Source: Mytilus galloprovincialis (taxonomy: Eukaryota; Mollusca; Bivalvia; Mytilida; Mytilidae). Taken from it: DNA of 64,000 nt. Positions 48,226 to 59,029 of the stretch are shown in pieces (the first letter of the stretch is position 1; each line of letters opens with the position of its first letter). The position numbers and the translations under genes are program-made. The stretch covers positions 2,671,001-2,735,000 of the forward strand of contig NC_134838.1 in assembly GCF_965363235.1 (NCBI RefSeq), read 5' to 3'. A model generated the notes under the pieces. The model ran no database searches. It was not told where the DNA came from and saw only the letters and a list, made by a program, of their open reading frames with translations.

Positions 48226-48885
48226 GTAGTTTGTTTTAGACTGTGTAATCTTCATCAAATTATTTATCATGAGAGCTCAGGGGCATTCATTACATCGAAG
48301 ATTGTTTGTAACAGTTTGGACTGCAGACTGAGGTATTTCCAAAATCAGATGAATAAAGATTTCGAGAGGTTTTACGTGTATATCTGCACGCAGCGTTGAT
48401 GCACATTATAACAAGAGTTCTCGTTGTCATACTCAATTCAATTACTAGATTTAGGTTAATGACACAAAACTTTTTTTTCACATTTTGTTTAAAATTATAT
48501 TTTGATAACTTCTATTTATTTACTTATTAATTTTCTGTCGAGGTGTTAATTCAGTCTCAAAAGTGAAACAAGTTATATTGTACGGCTCATCTTTTAATCT
48601 TTTCAAAGACATGGAAAAACGAAATGTTTTGTTTTAATTTTGTAGGTACAAAATAGACCGACACATTTCAATGCTCACGGTAATGAAATCTCGACTTAAT
48701 AGTTCAAGATACTTTGCCTATGAGTTTTTGCAATGCACTAACCTACTAAATGCATATCTTATCAGTTGTACATATTAGGATAAAGTCACTTTATATACTC
48801 TTTGTACATGGAAGAAAGCATTAAAACCATCAATTACAATTATTCAGTTAGTTTCAATGATTCACCATTAATATACTTTTAGAAA
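48226..48885. other. No gene seen
   Basis: AT-rich sequence with short ORFs only. Confidence 0.4.
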
Positions 48886-48889
48886 ATTT

Positions 48890-49330
48890 CAAGTGGATCA
48901 GCATTCCTTTAGAAAAAGGTGGATCAAACCTTGTTTTAAAGCTAGCTAAACCTCTCACTTGTATGACAGTCGCATCAAGTTCCATTACATTGACAACGAT
49001 GCGTGAACAAAACAGACACAAAAGTTAAAATTGTCAACACAGGGGTAAAGCAGCCATCACCGTGTCTCAATCTCAATTAGAACAATAACAAACAAATATT
49101 TAACAAAGAAGCACAAAAAATCATCTATCAAATTTAACAACCACATGCATTGCTTACTTATATATGTATTTTAAATCAACCCATAAAAAGTAAAATCACG
49201 AAATTACTCCGACGAAATTCAAAACGGAAAGTCCCTAATCAAATGGCAAAATCAAATGATAAAACACATCAAACGAATGGACAACAACAGTCACATATTC
49301 CTGTCTTGGTACAGGCATTTTCAAATGTAG
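48890..49330 (-). repeat. Family B repeat
   Basis: Two family B pieces: 48890-49080 (TGTATGACAGTCGCATCAAG, GACAACGATGCGTGAACAAA) and 49195-49330 (GGAAAGTCCCTAATCAAATG, AAACACATCAAACGAATGG). Confidence 0.55.
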
Positions 49331-49779
49331 AAAATCATGAAAAAGGATTGAAATATTTGAAGTCCTGTGACTGAATGGCAAGGTTCACATCAACTCTAGT
49401 GTAGAGTCGCGTGTTCGATGTCAGAATGTAAACGTCACACAGGAAGAGATATAAAATAATTTTGCCGTTCAAAGTATTTTTAAAATTATGTTAGAACAAT
49501 AACACAATGGCATTATAATAGAACAATACCATAATGGCGGGATGTTTAAAAGTACAGAGCCACGTCATATATATATACCAAAGAAGCATAAAAGTCACAC
49601 GTACAAAACACACGTACAAAACACAGCAACAAACGAAAACCACTGAATTACAGGCCCTGGACTTGGGACAGGCACATGCAAAAAGTTACGGGGTTAGAAA
49701 TCTTAGCGGGCGCCCAACCTTCCCCCAAACATTGGACAGTGGTGTAGCAGTACAACATAAGAACACACTCTAGAAAATC

Positions 49780-50050
49780 AGTCGAAAAAGCCTGAGTTTA
49801 TCGGAGGAATAGAAATACATCTAAGAAAAACACAGAGTGGACGTAGCTGGGTACTTGTACATCCCAACAACGAAAAGGTACTAAGAACAGACCTGAGAGT
49901 ACTCGCAGTTAATGACAGCTAGTTCAAAGCTGATAACAACTAAGACTAAATTATCAATCAGTACACATCCAATGGATTTAGTGTAAAGACTTCATCAACA
50001 GTCAAAGAAAAACATGACCTTGTGCATCCCAAGATACAGGAATCGATAGA
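49780..50050 (+). repeat. Interspersed repeat family F
   Basis: Contains GGTACTTGTACATCCCAACA, CGAAAAGGTACTAAGAACAG, ATCAATCAGTACACATCCAA and GTGTAAAGACTTCATCAACA. A second copy is at 60940-61050 and a tail fragment at about 5295-5360. The 79-codon ORF at 49534-49773 just upstream also lies in repeat-like sequence. Confidence 0.5.
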
Positions 50051-50449
50051 TTGTAGAGCCATGGATATGCATAATAATATGCAATATAAGTGTATAACAA
50101 TGACATTAGTTTGCTTTTAATTTACTGATGACAAAGAGCAATAGTAATACCAATAAAAACAATATTCAAAGATCTTATTACAGTGTTGAATTAGTAACCT
50201 TTAAGAATAAGTTTATTTAAAGGATCGACAAGTTTACCAGGATCGTTTCTAAATTTCCGGGCACGGTAAACAACATTTCCGTAAAAATAAGGATGTGCTA
50301 TTCCGTTTAAAATACATTTTCTACAGGTAGAAACAAACTTCAAAACCAAATCTATCGACGAATTAAGTTAATATTTTCAGTAATTTTTGGTCACGAAATC
50401 CTTTACTTAATAATTTACCAAAAACACATAGATTACGTTCATTGAGATT

Positions 50450-50744
50450 CAAATGTCCCTTCACACACGGGCATAGCGAACGAGTTTGGATATATAAACG
50501 CTGCAAGACAGTGCCAAAGGAACAAATGTCCCTTCATACACGTGCAGGGCGAACGAGTTGGGATATATAAACGCTGCAAGACAGTGCCAAAGGAACAAAT
50601 GTCCCTTCATACACTGGCAGGGCGAACGAGTTGAGATATATAAACGCTGCAAGACAGTGCCAAAGGAACAAATGTCCCTTCATACACGGGCATAGAGAAC
50701 GAGTTGGGATATATAAACGCTGCAAGACAGTGCCAAAGGAACAA
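50450..50744 (+). repeat. 73 bp minisatellite, four units
   Basis: Units start at 50450, 50523, 50596 and 50669 with CAAATGTCCCTTCATACAC, followed by GGCGAACGAGTTGGGATATA and AACGCTGCAAGACAGTGCC. Three overlapping minus-strand ORFs are translations of the array. Confidence 0.9.
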
Positions 50745-51079
50745 ATGCACCGTTCAAACAAAAAAGAAAAAATAACAATGGAGAAAGAAAATTGACCTTT
50801 GTTTTCAGTAGGACCTTAAAGAATGAGAAAACCCCATACTTCGTCATGAAACATATAAACAATTCAATTGCGAAAACCAGTTGCTTAAATGACAACAAAA
50901 TAATTTACGAAAAACCCGTATGGCAGTTATGAACCAGCGACAACCATATTAGCGAAAAAGACAACCACTCAGTTCAGCAGTTGTCGTTGGTTCAGATCTA
51001 GCAGATTTGTTTTTCGGAAATTCGTTTTCTTATAAATTAGACCGTTTGTTTTCTCAATTAAATTTATTTATTTTTTCAT

Positions 51080-51235
51080 GGCGAGGCTTTTTATAGCCGA
51101 CTACGGTTTAAGTTTTTTTCTCATTTTTGAAGACCGCACTGTTGCATATGATTGCTTACATCCATTTAATTTGAACTTGGTGAATAGTTGTCTCATAAGC
51201 AATAATACCACATCTTCTTGTTCTTATATTAACTG
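51080..51235 (+). repeat. SINE-like family C copy
   Basis: Diverged copy: TTTTTGAAGACCGCACTGTT, then TAGTTGTCTCATAAGCAATA and ACCACATCTTCTTGTTCTTA. Confidence 0.55.
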
Positions 51236-51779
51236 TAGTATCCTTTATATCAACATAAATGATATAGATGCGTTTAACAAAGTCACCACTTATAGAACCA
51301 TTTAGTGAGAGGAAAGAGAATTCGAAGGATAAAGCTTGCTTCTTTTTATTTATCCTTATAAGCTTCCGTATGAAGTCCAAGTATGCATCATGTTCTTCTC
51401 ATGTATGTTATGATGGTATGATACTTAACCTCTAGCGGGCAGGATTGTGCCTGATATTCATATGATGAAATCATAATCTTTCAATCAGTTTAATTGAAGC
51501 CTGGAGCTGGCATGTCAGTTAACTGCTAGTAGTCTGTTGTTATTTATGTATTATTGTCATTTTGTTTATTTTCTTTGGTTACATCTTCTGACATCAGACT
51601 CGGACTTCTCTTGAACTGAATTTTAAATGTGCGTATTGTTATGCGTTTACTTTTCTACATTAACTAGAGGTATAGGGGGAGGGTTGAGATCTCATAAACA
51701 TGTTTAACCCCGCCGCATTTTTGCGCCTGTCCCAAGTCAGGAGCCTCTGGCCTTTGTTAGTCTTGTATTATTTTAATTT

Positions 51780-51990
51780 TAGTTTCTTGTGTACAATTTG
51801 GAAATAAGTATGGCGTTCATTATCACTGAACTAGTATATATTTGTTTAGGGGCCAGCTGAAGGACGCCTCCGGGTGCGTGAATTTCTCGCTACATTGAAG
51901 ACCTGTTGGTGACCTTCTGCTGTTGTTTTTTCTATGGTCGGGTTGTTGTCTCTTTGACTCATTCCCCATTTCCATTCTCAATTTTATCAT
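51780..51990 (-). repeat. Family D repeat copy
   Basis: Reverse of 43880-44100: GGGGCCAGCTGAAGGACGCC, CTCGCTACATTGAAGACC, CTATGGTCGGGTTGTTGTCT. Confidence 0.65.
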
Positions 51991-52153
51991 ACGAAAAAAA
52001 GAACAAGTCGGTCAAAAGAGGAACACATATAGTTAAAATCTTAACGGTCATAGAGTATTGAAGTACTCATAAAAACGTACAAAATATGTTGCCAATAGAA
52101 ATATCAAGCATCTAAATGATATAATTCTCACTCAGAGAATGTTTTGTTTGAAT

Positions 52154-52430
52154 CAGTACGTAGGGTTTTAATGTATGAGTTATTCCGTCGTAACGCTAGA
52201 TAGTTGTATCAGTACGTAGGGTTTTAACGTATGAGTTATTCCGTCGTAACGCTAGATAGTTGTATCAGTACGTAGGGTTTTAACGTATGAGTTATTCCGT
52301 CGTAACGCTAGATAGTTGTATCAGTACGTAGGGTTTTAACGTACGAGTTATTCCGTCGTAACGCTAGATAGTTGTATCAGTACGTAGGGTTTTAACGTAT
52401 GAGTTATTCCGTCGTAACGCTAGATAGAGA
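52154..52430 (+). repeat. 56 bp minisatellite, five units
   Basis: Units start at 52154, 52210, 52266, 52322 and 52378 with CAGTACGTAGGGTTTTAACG, then a TATGAGTTATTCCGTCGTAA block and CGCTAGATAGTTGTAT. Nearly identical units suggest recent expansion. Confidence 0.92.
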
Positions 52431-52600
52431 ATATCATATGGCGTTTTCAATATCGCATCCGTATCAACCCTCAACCAATATAATCCCTCGAGCATCAACC
52501 CGAGACACCAATATAATCCCAAGAGCTCTGCTAGAGGGATTATATTGGTTGAGGGTTGATACGGTGTGTGATATTGAAAAAGCCATATCATATACACTTT
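52431..52600. repeat. Foldback with ~62 bp arms
   Basis: The left arm carries ATATCATATGGCGTTTTCAA, TATCAACCCTCAACCAATAT and AATCCCTCGAGC. The right arm is its reverse complement (GGGATTATATTGGTTGAGGG, then a TTGATACGG block and GCCATATCATATAC). A spacer of about 40 bp contains a third copy of the CCAATATAATCCC motif. It abuts the 56 bp minisatellite. Confidence 0.85.
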
Positions 52601-52648
52601 ATTATATACATATACCTGACTGTGAAGTAGATGTTTTTTTATGTGACA

Positions 52649-52732
52649 TGACGTCATACAGATAAGAAGGTTTGACATGACGTCATACAGATTTTGATTG
52701 CAACAGTGATTGCAATCGGTGACGTGACGTCA
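52649..52732 (+). promoter_or_regulatory. Cluster of three TGACGTCA (CRE-type) octamers
   Basis: Perfect palindromic TGACGTCA at 52649-52656, 52678-52685 and 52725-52732, each followed by TACAGAT. This octamer is the consensus site for CREB/ATF factors. All three share the longer unit GACGTCATACAGAT, so they form a small repeat as well as a possible binding cluster. No adjacent gene was found. Confidence 0.5.
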
Positions 52733-53229
52733 TACAGATTAAAGGTGTGATAAAGCTTTTGCAACCTGCTGATATCGATATCATCACGGGTGGCTGATAC
52801 AGCACGCTTGCCATTGATTGTATTACACATACAATTTATCTGTATTTACTACTAAGTATATAATCTTTTTGAAACAAAGATGGACTAACTCTTTCAATCT
52901 GTCAGTCTTAGAATGAAAGTAAACCTATGATTATAAAAAAAAAAAACATATTCATTGTCTCGTCCAACACTTCATTTTAAAACACTCGACAATACAACAT
53001 GTAATTGAGAAACTAAAATCAAGGCATCAATCATGGATGATTCGAGGATATTAAAAATCAAATCTAAAGTAAATTTAAACAAAAAACATAACATGACATA
53101 TACAATTATCGTAACAGAATGATATATTTTAATTATTTTGTTTTACATTCCAGATGGTTAATATAAATGTACCATATGACGAATGTCAACTGTATAGACA
53201 ATGTTTACAAAACAAAACAAACTGAACTT

Positions 53230-53470
53230 GTCTAAATATACCGCTGTTCAAAAGTCATAAATAGATTGAGAGAAACCGAATCCAGGTTTCAAACTAAAAC
53301 CGAGAAAAACAAATGAACAACAGAAACACTGAAGTGCAAAAAAAAAAAAAAAACGCCAAACATACATAGGAACGAACTATTTGATAACAACTGCCACATT
53401 CCTGATTTGGAACAGAACATTTTAAGAAAAAATGGTGGATTGAAACTAGTTTAAAAGGCAAAAATCTAGG
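53230..53470 (+). repeat. Family E repeat copy
   Basis: Carries TATACCGCTGTTCAAAAGTC, GAAACCGAATCCAGGTTTCA, CTATTTGATAACAACTGCCA and AAATGGTGGATTGAAAC. A poly-A run lies in the middle. Confidence 0.6.
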
Positions 53471-53849
53471 TATCATTTAAACCTAATATTTAAATGATAC
53501 ATGTTTAAACAAGTCTACAGATCGATTATTGTTGCACTATCATATTTTGTCTTCAAGTATTTGAGCTGGCTTTACAAATAAAAAAAATGCAGTTTCAGAT
53601 AGAATCAAATTGGATCCTTCGTTTTTATTGTAAAATTTCATATAAATAATGTCTTTGTCACCTTAGAACACTTCCATTACCATAGTCAAATATTGGAATC
53701 CATTAGTCCTTTCAACAATACCAATCACTTGACCAAACTTGATGGTGCGTTAGTATAACTAGTGCCATTTCAAAATTACAAATTTTGGTCACATTGATAA
53801 TCCTTTGTTCATAGATTGAAACTTATTGATGTAATAATCATATATATAA

Positions 53850-54045
53850 ATAAGAAGATGTATCATGAGTGCCAATGAGACAACTCTCCATCAAAGTCAT
53901 GATGTGTAAAAAGTAAACAATTATAGATTAAGGTACGGTATTCAACACGGAGTCTTGTCTCACACCGAACAGCAAGCCCCAAAAATTACTAGTATAAAAC
54001 CATTCAAACGGGAAAACCAACGGTCTAATCTATATAATCAAAGTA
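53850..54045 (-). repeat. Family C repeat copy
   Basis: On plus: AATAAGAAGATGTATCATGA, then GCCAATGAGACAACTCTCCA, CAACACGGAGTCTTGTCTCA and AACGGTCTAATCTATA. Confidence 0.6.
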
Positions 54046-54304
54046 CTGAAGTACTGAACATCGGATGACCGCAAGTGTTTTTGGATGGTCCGACAAGCGC
54101 TTGTCTCAGAATAAAATCACATCTCAAACATGAAAGTGAAGTTAATGTACAGATATAATTTTTTTCTAGGACAAGTTCGTGCGTGGATGATAAATTAATG
54201 ACAGGGAACACAACCTCACCGTAATGACTATATTATATTGTAGTGATACAAATCAGTATACCCGCCGTTTTATTGTTATATATTATATTAATACTTGTAT
54301 ATTA

Positions 54305-55575
54305 TACGGAAGCGTATTAGCGCCACACATTTTTTTTTTTTTTATTTTTCTTCCTATGTTTGCGTTTTAACGCAAACCTTTGCAATATAACGCAAACCTT
54401 TGCGATATAACGCAAACCTTTTGCGTTATAACGCAAACCTTTTGCGTTATAACGCAAACCTTTGCGATATAACGCAAACCTTTGCGTTATAACGCAAACA
54501 TTTGTTTTATCTTATTTCTTATTTAAGATTCAAAAGGAAACAGTAGTTATTAATGGAGGAGGCTGTATATAATAAAATTTATCACCTTTGTAGTAATTGC
54601 AAAGTAAACTGCTTGAATAATTAGATCATATCAATGACTAATAATGAGCAGAATAATATAAGAAGATGTGGTATGAGTGCCAATAAGAAAACTCTCCATC
54701 TAAGTCATTATTCGTAAAAGTAAACCATCATAGGCCGAATTACGGTCTTCAACACGGAGCATTGGCTCACACTGAACAACAAACTATAAAGGTCCCCAAA
54801 AACGATATCCAAGTTACTACTAGTATGTATATTACAAAGAAAATTGAGTAAATTGAGGTTATACCTAAAAAAAAATCAACCCTGCTAATATAGCTATAAC
54901 CGAATATAAATATACTTCCAAAGTAAGCTCTCGTTTGAGAACTGTGTAAAGTAGGTTAGATTCAAACAAGCTACCCTTTGGCAATAAATGTATAGAATGA
55001 AGATGTTTTATTAATAAAATTATGTTCTCTCTATTCAAATTGCTACCCAAGCATCTTAAAAATACTTCATTCTATTGAAATGAAAATTCAATGACTTTCT
55101 ATCAAAGAATCTTGATCATATTCTGAGATTTAAAAAAAATGTTTCCTTATTAATAATTCATTTTAAAGCAGAAAGATCATTTTGTCTATTTGACTTGGAG
55201 GTTTCACAGTTGTATGACATTATTTTTGATCTTTCAATTTTAATATGACTATATACTAAACTATATCTATTTTCTTGTTAAATTATATACTTTTCTGAAG
55301 CACAATTCAGTCTTAATTTATGTATAATTGCACTTCAATTATTCCATTATTCCTATGCATATTTATTATAATGATTTGGCCTTGTATGTATGTTTCTTTT
55401 TTTATCTACTAGTAAATCACATCCGAAATGAATGACAGACGAACATATATACAAAACTTAATGAATAATTGAAATCAAGATATTTGCGTTATAACGCAAA
55501 GGTTTGCGTTATAACGCAAACATAGGAAGAAAAATAAAAAAAAATAAAAATGTGTGGCGCTAATACGCTTCCGTA
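54305..55575. mobile_element. Inverted-repeat element, 1.27 kb, with palindromic tandem arrays next to the ends
   Basis: Both ends begin TACGGAAGCGTATTAGCGCC, then ACACA, an A/T-run and CTTCCTATGTTTGCGT, giving arms of about 65 bp. ATATTA flanks both sides (54299-54304 and 55576-55581), a likely 6 bp duplication. Immediately inside each end are tandem copies of a near-palindrome, TTTGCGTTATAACGCAAA: about seven on the left (54359-54501) and two on the right (55482-55522). The interior holds a minus-strand family C copy (54656-54800) and no long ORF. It is non-autonomous; the superfamily is not evident. Confidence 0.75.
54359..54501. repeat. ~20 bp palindromic tandem array, seven units
   Basis: Units are variants of TTTGCGTTATAACGCAAACC, each itself palindromic apart from the spacer. 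It is not a CRISPR array: spacing is only 2-3 bases and there are no unique spacers. Confidence 0.85.
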
Positions 55576-55581
55576 ATATTA

Positions 55582-57311
55582 CAATTACATGTATATATAA
55601 TTTTCATGCATTCGAATATCATTCTATTATACTATATTAATAATAGTGCAGTACAAGTGCATGGTGGACTGTAATAATTCGATTTTTCTAATAGAATGGA
55701 TTTGAGTAGGCACTCGTATTTTCCCGCAAAAAAATGTTGAATCATCCATACAGAGTTATCGTTCCTTGAAATTACAAACGTTCTTGAGATATTCTTTCGC
55801 ATGCGTGTGCATAGATATTAATGATTTTTTACTTATATGCATATACATACAACAAAACATTTTAATATTATTAATTTATCCTCTTTACAAGTATTTGATG
55901 AGTATTCATTGAAGAAATGAATGTATAACAAGCGATAAGGAATGTAAGTATGCACTTGATGATGTCTACGTATTCATCATGTTTATAGATCGGTTAAAAA
56001 CCCAAAACGAAATTTACGTAATGGAAATCTAGGCGATAGCAATACACCTAAATGTCCTCACAGTCATCCTCTGTAAAAACGAGAAACGAGAAACACTTGC
56101 TTTATGTATCAATGTATTCTCGAAATAAAAGTAAGATCAAGTGCTGTTCATGGATTGTTAAAGGCACGATTAAAGAGGAATAAGAATTTTAATCAAACCT
56201 GAATACACAGGCACTTAATTTTTGTCTCAGAATTTTTTTTCCTCTATATACCTTAATATATTAAGGTATATAGGGAAAACAAAATTCTGAGACACGTGCA
56301 GAATTTTTTCCCCTGTATACCTTAATATAACAAGGTTATATTAAGGTATATAGGGGGAAAACAGTCTGAGACAAGTGCCTGTGCCTGAACAGCTGATAAC
56401 GGTAACTTATTTTAAAGAGTGTTTGTTAAAATGTCGATGAATAGATCTATTGATGAAATGTGGCTATTTATGTCGATACCATTTACATTTAGATAATATA
56501 TTTCCGGAGTATCCTTTTCCTTCCTCGTTTTTGTGCCTTATGCACATTTAAAACACGTGATTACTGCTTTTGTCGTATAATATTATGCTTATGTAGAAGA
56601 AAGACACTTGATGCTCCGACAGATTCAAACATTTTAACAGGTCAGACATTATAATAGTATTTCATAATTAGTGACGGATTTAAATTTATAAAGTTTAGTG
56701 AATGTTCATTTTTGTTTTATGAATTATAACAAATAATTGTTTCGTCTATCTAATGTTTTAATAGCTTGAAAAAAAATCGTATTATCAATCTCTGACCTTC
56801 ATAGCGAATTTAAAATACGTTGTTGTCCTTGGTCACAAGTTATTTTGTACAATTTTTATACTAGTATACAGTATCGAATGACGAATAGTAAGACCGCGCT
56901 GAAGTCAAAATGTATATTTTAGTTTCGTTCAGGAAAAACGATATACTTCTCTCGTTTTAATAAAAAAAAATTGAATTATTTGAAGATACTCTGAGCTCAA
57001 TAATGATCATTTGATGCGCATTATCTTGACTTATTGATTAGAATCGGAAACGATCGTAACTGTCCAGATTATTTTTCGTATCAAGAAATACGCAGAAAAA
57101 AGTACTTACCACGAAATGTAGATAAAGTGTTAGTTTAAACAATATTTATTCAGATAAATCAATATAAAACGATATTATACAAATGAAATAATATTAAGGA
57201 TTCAGAAACAAGCAATTTGCTTTTACAAATCTGTCTCCTTTTACAAAAATAATACACTTATTGAACAATACATAAATATAAATACTGGCATGCTCTGCAA
57301 TAAATATATGA
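55582..57311. other. No gene seen; contains a compound palindrome
   Basis: AT-rich sequence with short ORFs only. The palindrome is listed at 56207-56390. Confidence 0.5.
56207..56390. repeat. Compound nested inverted repeats
   Basis: Two adjacent hairpins, each built on TATACCTTAATATA and its complement, with stems extended by TCTCAGAATTTT and its complement. Outer arms ACACAGGCACTT and AAGTGCCTGTG close the whole structure. It may be a foldback element; no flanking duplication was established. Confidence 0.7.
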
Positions 57312-58360
57312 ATAGAAGAAGAAGATGCTTTATATTTCCATAAAATGGGCTCACAAGGAGCATAATATAATATCATTATAATATTATTATTTTACAAATA
57401 TAATAAACAATACAGTATACATAGTTACAAACACAAATAAGAAACAACAGTTTTCATGTATTAGTATATATATAGGAGTATACATAAAACCTTCGTCTCA
57501 GGCACACATCTAGAAAGTAACAAAAAAGAATACTGTGAGTAGGCTGAATATATCTAGCTGAACTGCAGGAGGCACCAAGGGAGGGTGATATATGGCATGT
57601 GGGTGCATATGAAAAAGGTGAAAGAAGAAGAAAAAAAAATAATGAGAAAAAAAAATGTATACAGTGTGAAATGCTTGGGTTCCTATTGAGTGATGAAGCA
57701 TTAACATCAAGGGTTAAAACGTTTACTTTTAATAATATATTTCTGCACCAAACTAAATAAAAAACAATTTTGCTGATCTGAGAGTACCGTTGATCCAAAA
57801 AGCAATGTTTTTGTGTTAACTTGGACAGGAAGAACTGAAACAGAATCTAATAGTTCATATCTTAAATTAATGTATATAGGACAAGATAACAGGAGTGAGA
57901 ATTTGTTTCTACATCACCACAACGACAATTTGGAGAGTCTACTAAATTACGAACGAAAAGGTGAGAATTCAATGAACTTGAATCCATTCTTAAGCGAGCA
58001 TGAAAAATTTGACCAAAACGATGTCCTATATAATAATACGCTGGGACCTTACTGTTTTGGGTACTAATTTGTTGTTTGAATAATGATAGAGATTCACATT
58101 TTCTTATGTTTAAGTTAAGAGTGTTCCATAGTTTTGTTGTAGCAGGGATGAAATATTCAGAATATAAACGGGTCCGTGTGTTGACTTGTGTAATATTATT
58201 TCTTTGTCTTGTATTATGATCATGCCTACTTACTACTGAAGTCTCTTAAATACTCTGGAGTTTTATTATTCAAAATTTTGTGATAATGAATTAGTCTATG
58301 ACTGCGTCGTCTTTCGGATAATTTTTCCCATCGAGTTTCAACATATATATTGTTTATACG
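57312..58360 (-). mobile_element. LINE remnant, C-terminal RT region to 3' tail
   Basis: On minus, from 58350 down, the frames encode RWEKLSERRRSHRLIHYHKI, KTPEYLRDFSSK, then (after a stop and frameshift) NTRQRNN, YSEYFIPATTKLWNTLNL, GQIFHARLRMDSSSLNSHLF and a Cys/His motif with PNCRCGDVETNSHSC. This order is typical of LINE proteins downstream of the RT palm. The 3' end reads GAGCCCATTTTATGGAAATA followed by AAAGC and a TTC-rich tail near 57312-57325, as in CR1/L2-like tails. It is a dead copy. Its 5' edge meets the foldback at 58371. Confidence 0.75.
57857..58360 (-). pseudogene. LINE ORF2 C-terminal fragment with stop and frameshift
   Basis: Coding remains of the LINE above. The longest open piece runs from about 58200 to the stop near 57857 with no ATG at its start, so it is easily missed. 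Motifs are YSEYFIPATTKLWNTL, HARLRM and CRCGDVE. The upstream piece RWEKLSERRR is in another frame. The RT palm is not present. Confidence 0.7.
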
Positions 58361-58370
58361 TTATTATAGT

Positions 58371-58545
58371 ATTAATGAATGGGTGTTTTTATAATTGCCC
58401 TGTTATATGTCCAAGGTCTGTTATAATGGTCGAGGAAGTCTGTAATGGCCCGAGGCAACGCCGAGGGCCATTACAGACATCCGAGGCCATTATTACTGAC
58501 CGAGGACATATAACAGAGCCATTATAAAAACGCTCATTTCTTAAT
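58371..58545. repeat. Foldback with ~86 bp arms around TAATGGCCCGAGG
   Basis: The left arm runs from ATTAATGAATGGGTGTTTTT, through a CCTGTTATATGTCC block, to GTAATGGCCCGAGGC. The right arm is its complement (GCCGAGGGCCATTACAGAC, GGACATATAACAG, TTATAAAAACGCTCATTTC). The apex is only about 3 bases, so it can form a long cruciform. Confidence 0.8.
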
Positions 58546-59020
58546 ACATTTATTAACCAACTAAATAAAAGTGTATGTGTTAATATACCAAATATCCAAG
58601 ATATTAAGTTGACAGAAGTTATGTGTTGAAAAACAGGAGGAACAGTGATCCTTATATATGGTTCTTTAATGTTGATTGTTGGTTACTAAATTAAATAAAA
58701 TACAAAAAAAAATATACTCTTTACAACTTAATTTTATTAACTTTATTAAAAACCCTAACTGTGCTTTATACAGACAAACCGGGCATTAATACAGGGCCAT
58801 TACAGAAAAACAGGGCCAATACAGAAAAAACAGGGCCATTACAGAAAAACAGGACCATTACAGAAAAACAGGGCCATTACAGAAAAACTGGGCCATTACA
58901 GAAAAAAACAAGGCCATTACAGAAAAACAGGGCCATTACAGAAAATATGTTATTTTTAATAACCAGTCATTTTTGGCAATAATGTACTTAGTTGGTTAAT
59001 AAACGAAGGTAAAGTGTATT
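58541..59020. mobile_element. Inverted-repeat unit enclosing the GGCCATTACAGA array
   Basis: TTTATTAACCAACTAA near 58550 is inverted as TTAGTTGGTTAATAAA near 58987, and TTAATACA / TGTATTAA continue outward with an indel. The unit contains the tandem array at 58790-58945 and directly follows the 58371-58545 foldback. Whether they are one composite element is not settled. Confidence 0.5.
58790..58945 (+). repeat. ~19 bp minisatellite, about eight units
   Basis: Unit CAGGGCCATTACAGAAAAA with variants. The core GGGCCATTACAGA is identical to the inner arm of the neighbouring foldback. The 73-codon ORF across it is repeat translation. Confidence 0.9.
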
Positions 59021-59029
59021 AAGTATATC

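Noticed and set aside
49375..49440. tRNA-like text with a GTTCGA box
   Set aside because: No consistent cloverleaf: the anticodon stem would close a 5-base loop and no acceptor stem pairs. It may be a tRNA-derived SINE trace.
50461..50898. Three minus-strand ORFs of 63-75 codons with repeated peptides
   Set aside because: Translations of the 73 bp minisatellite in overlapping frames.
54359..54501. Possible CRISPR array
   Set aside because: Near-contiguous palindromic units without unique spacers, in a eukaryotic inverted-repeat element.
58761..58982. 73-codon Lys/Gln-rich repeat ORF
   Set aside because: Pure translation of the 19 bp array.
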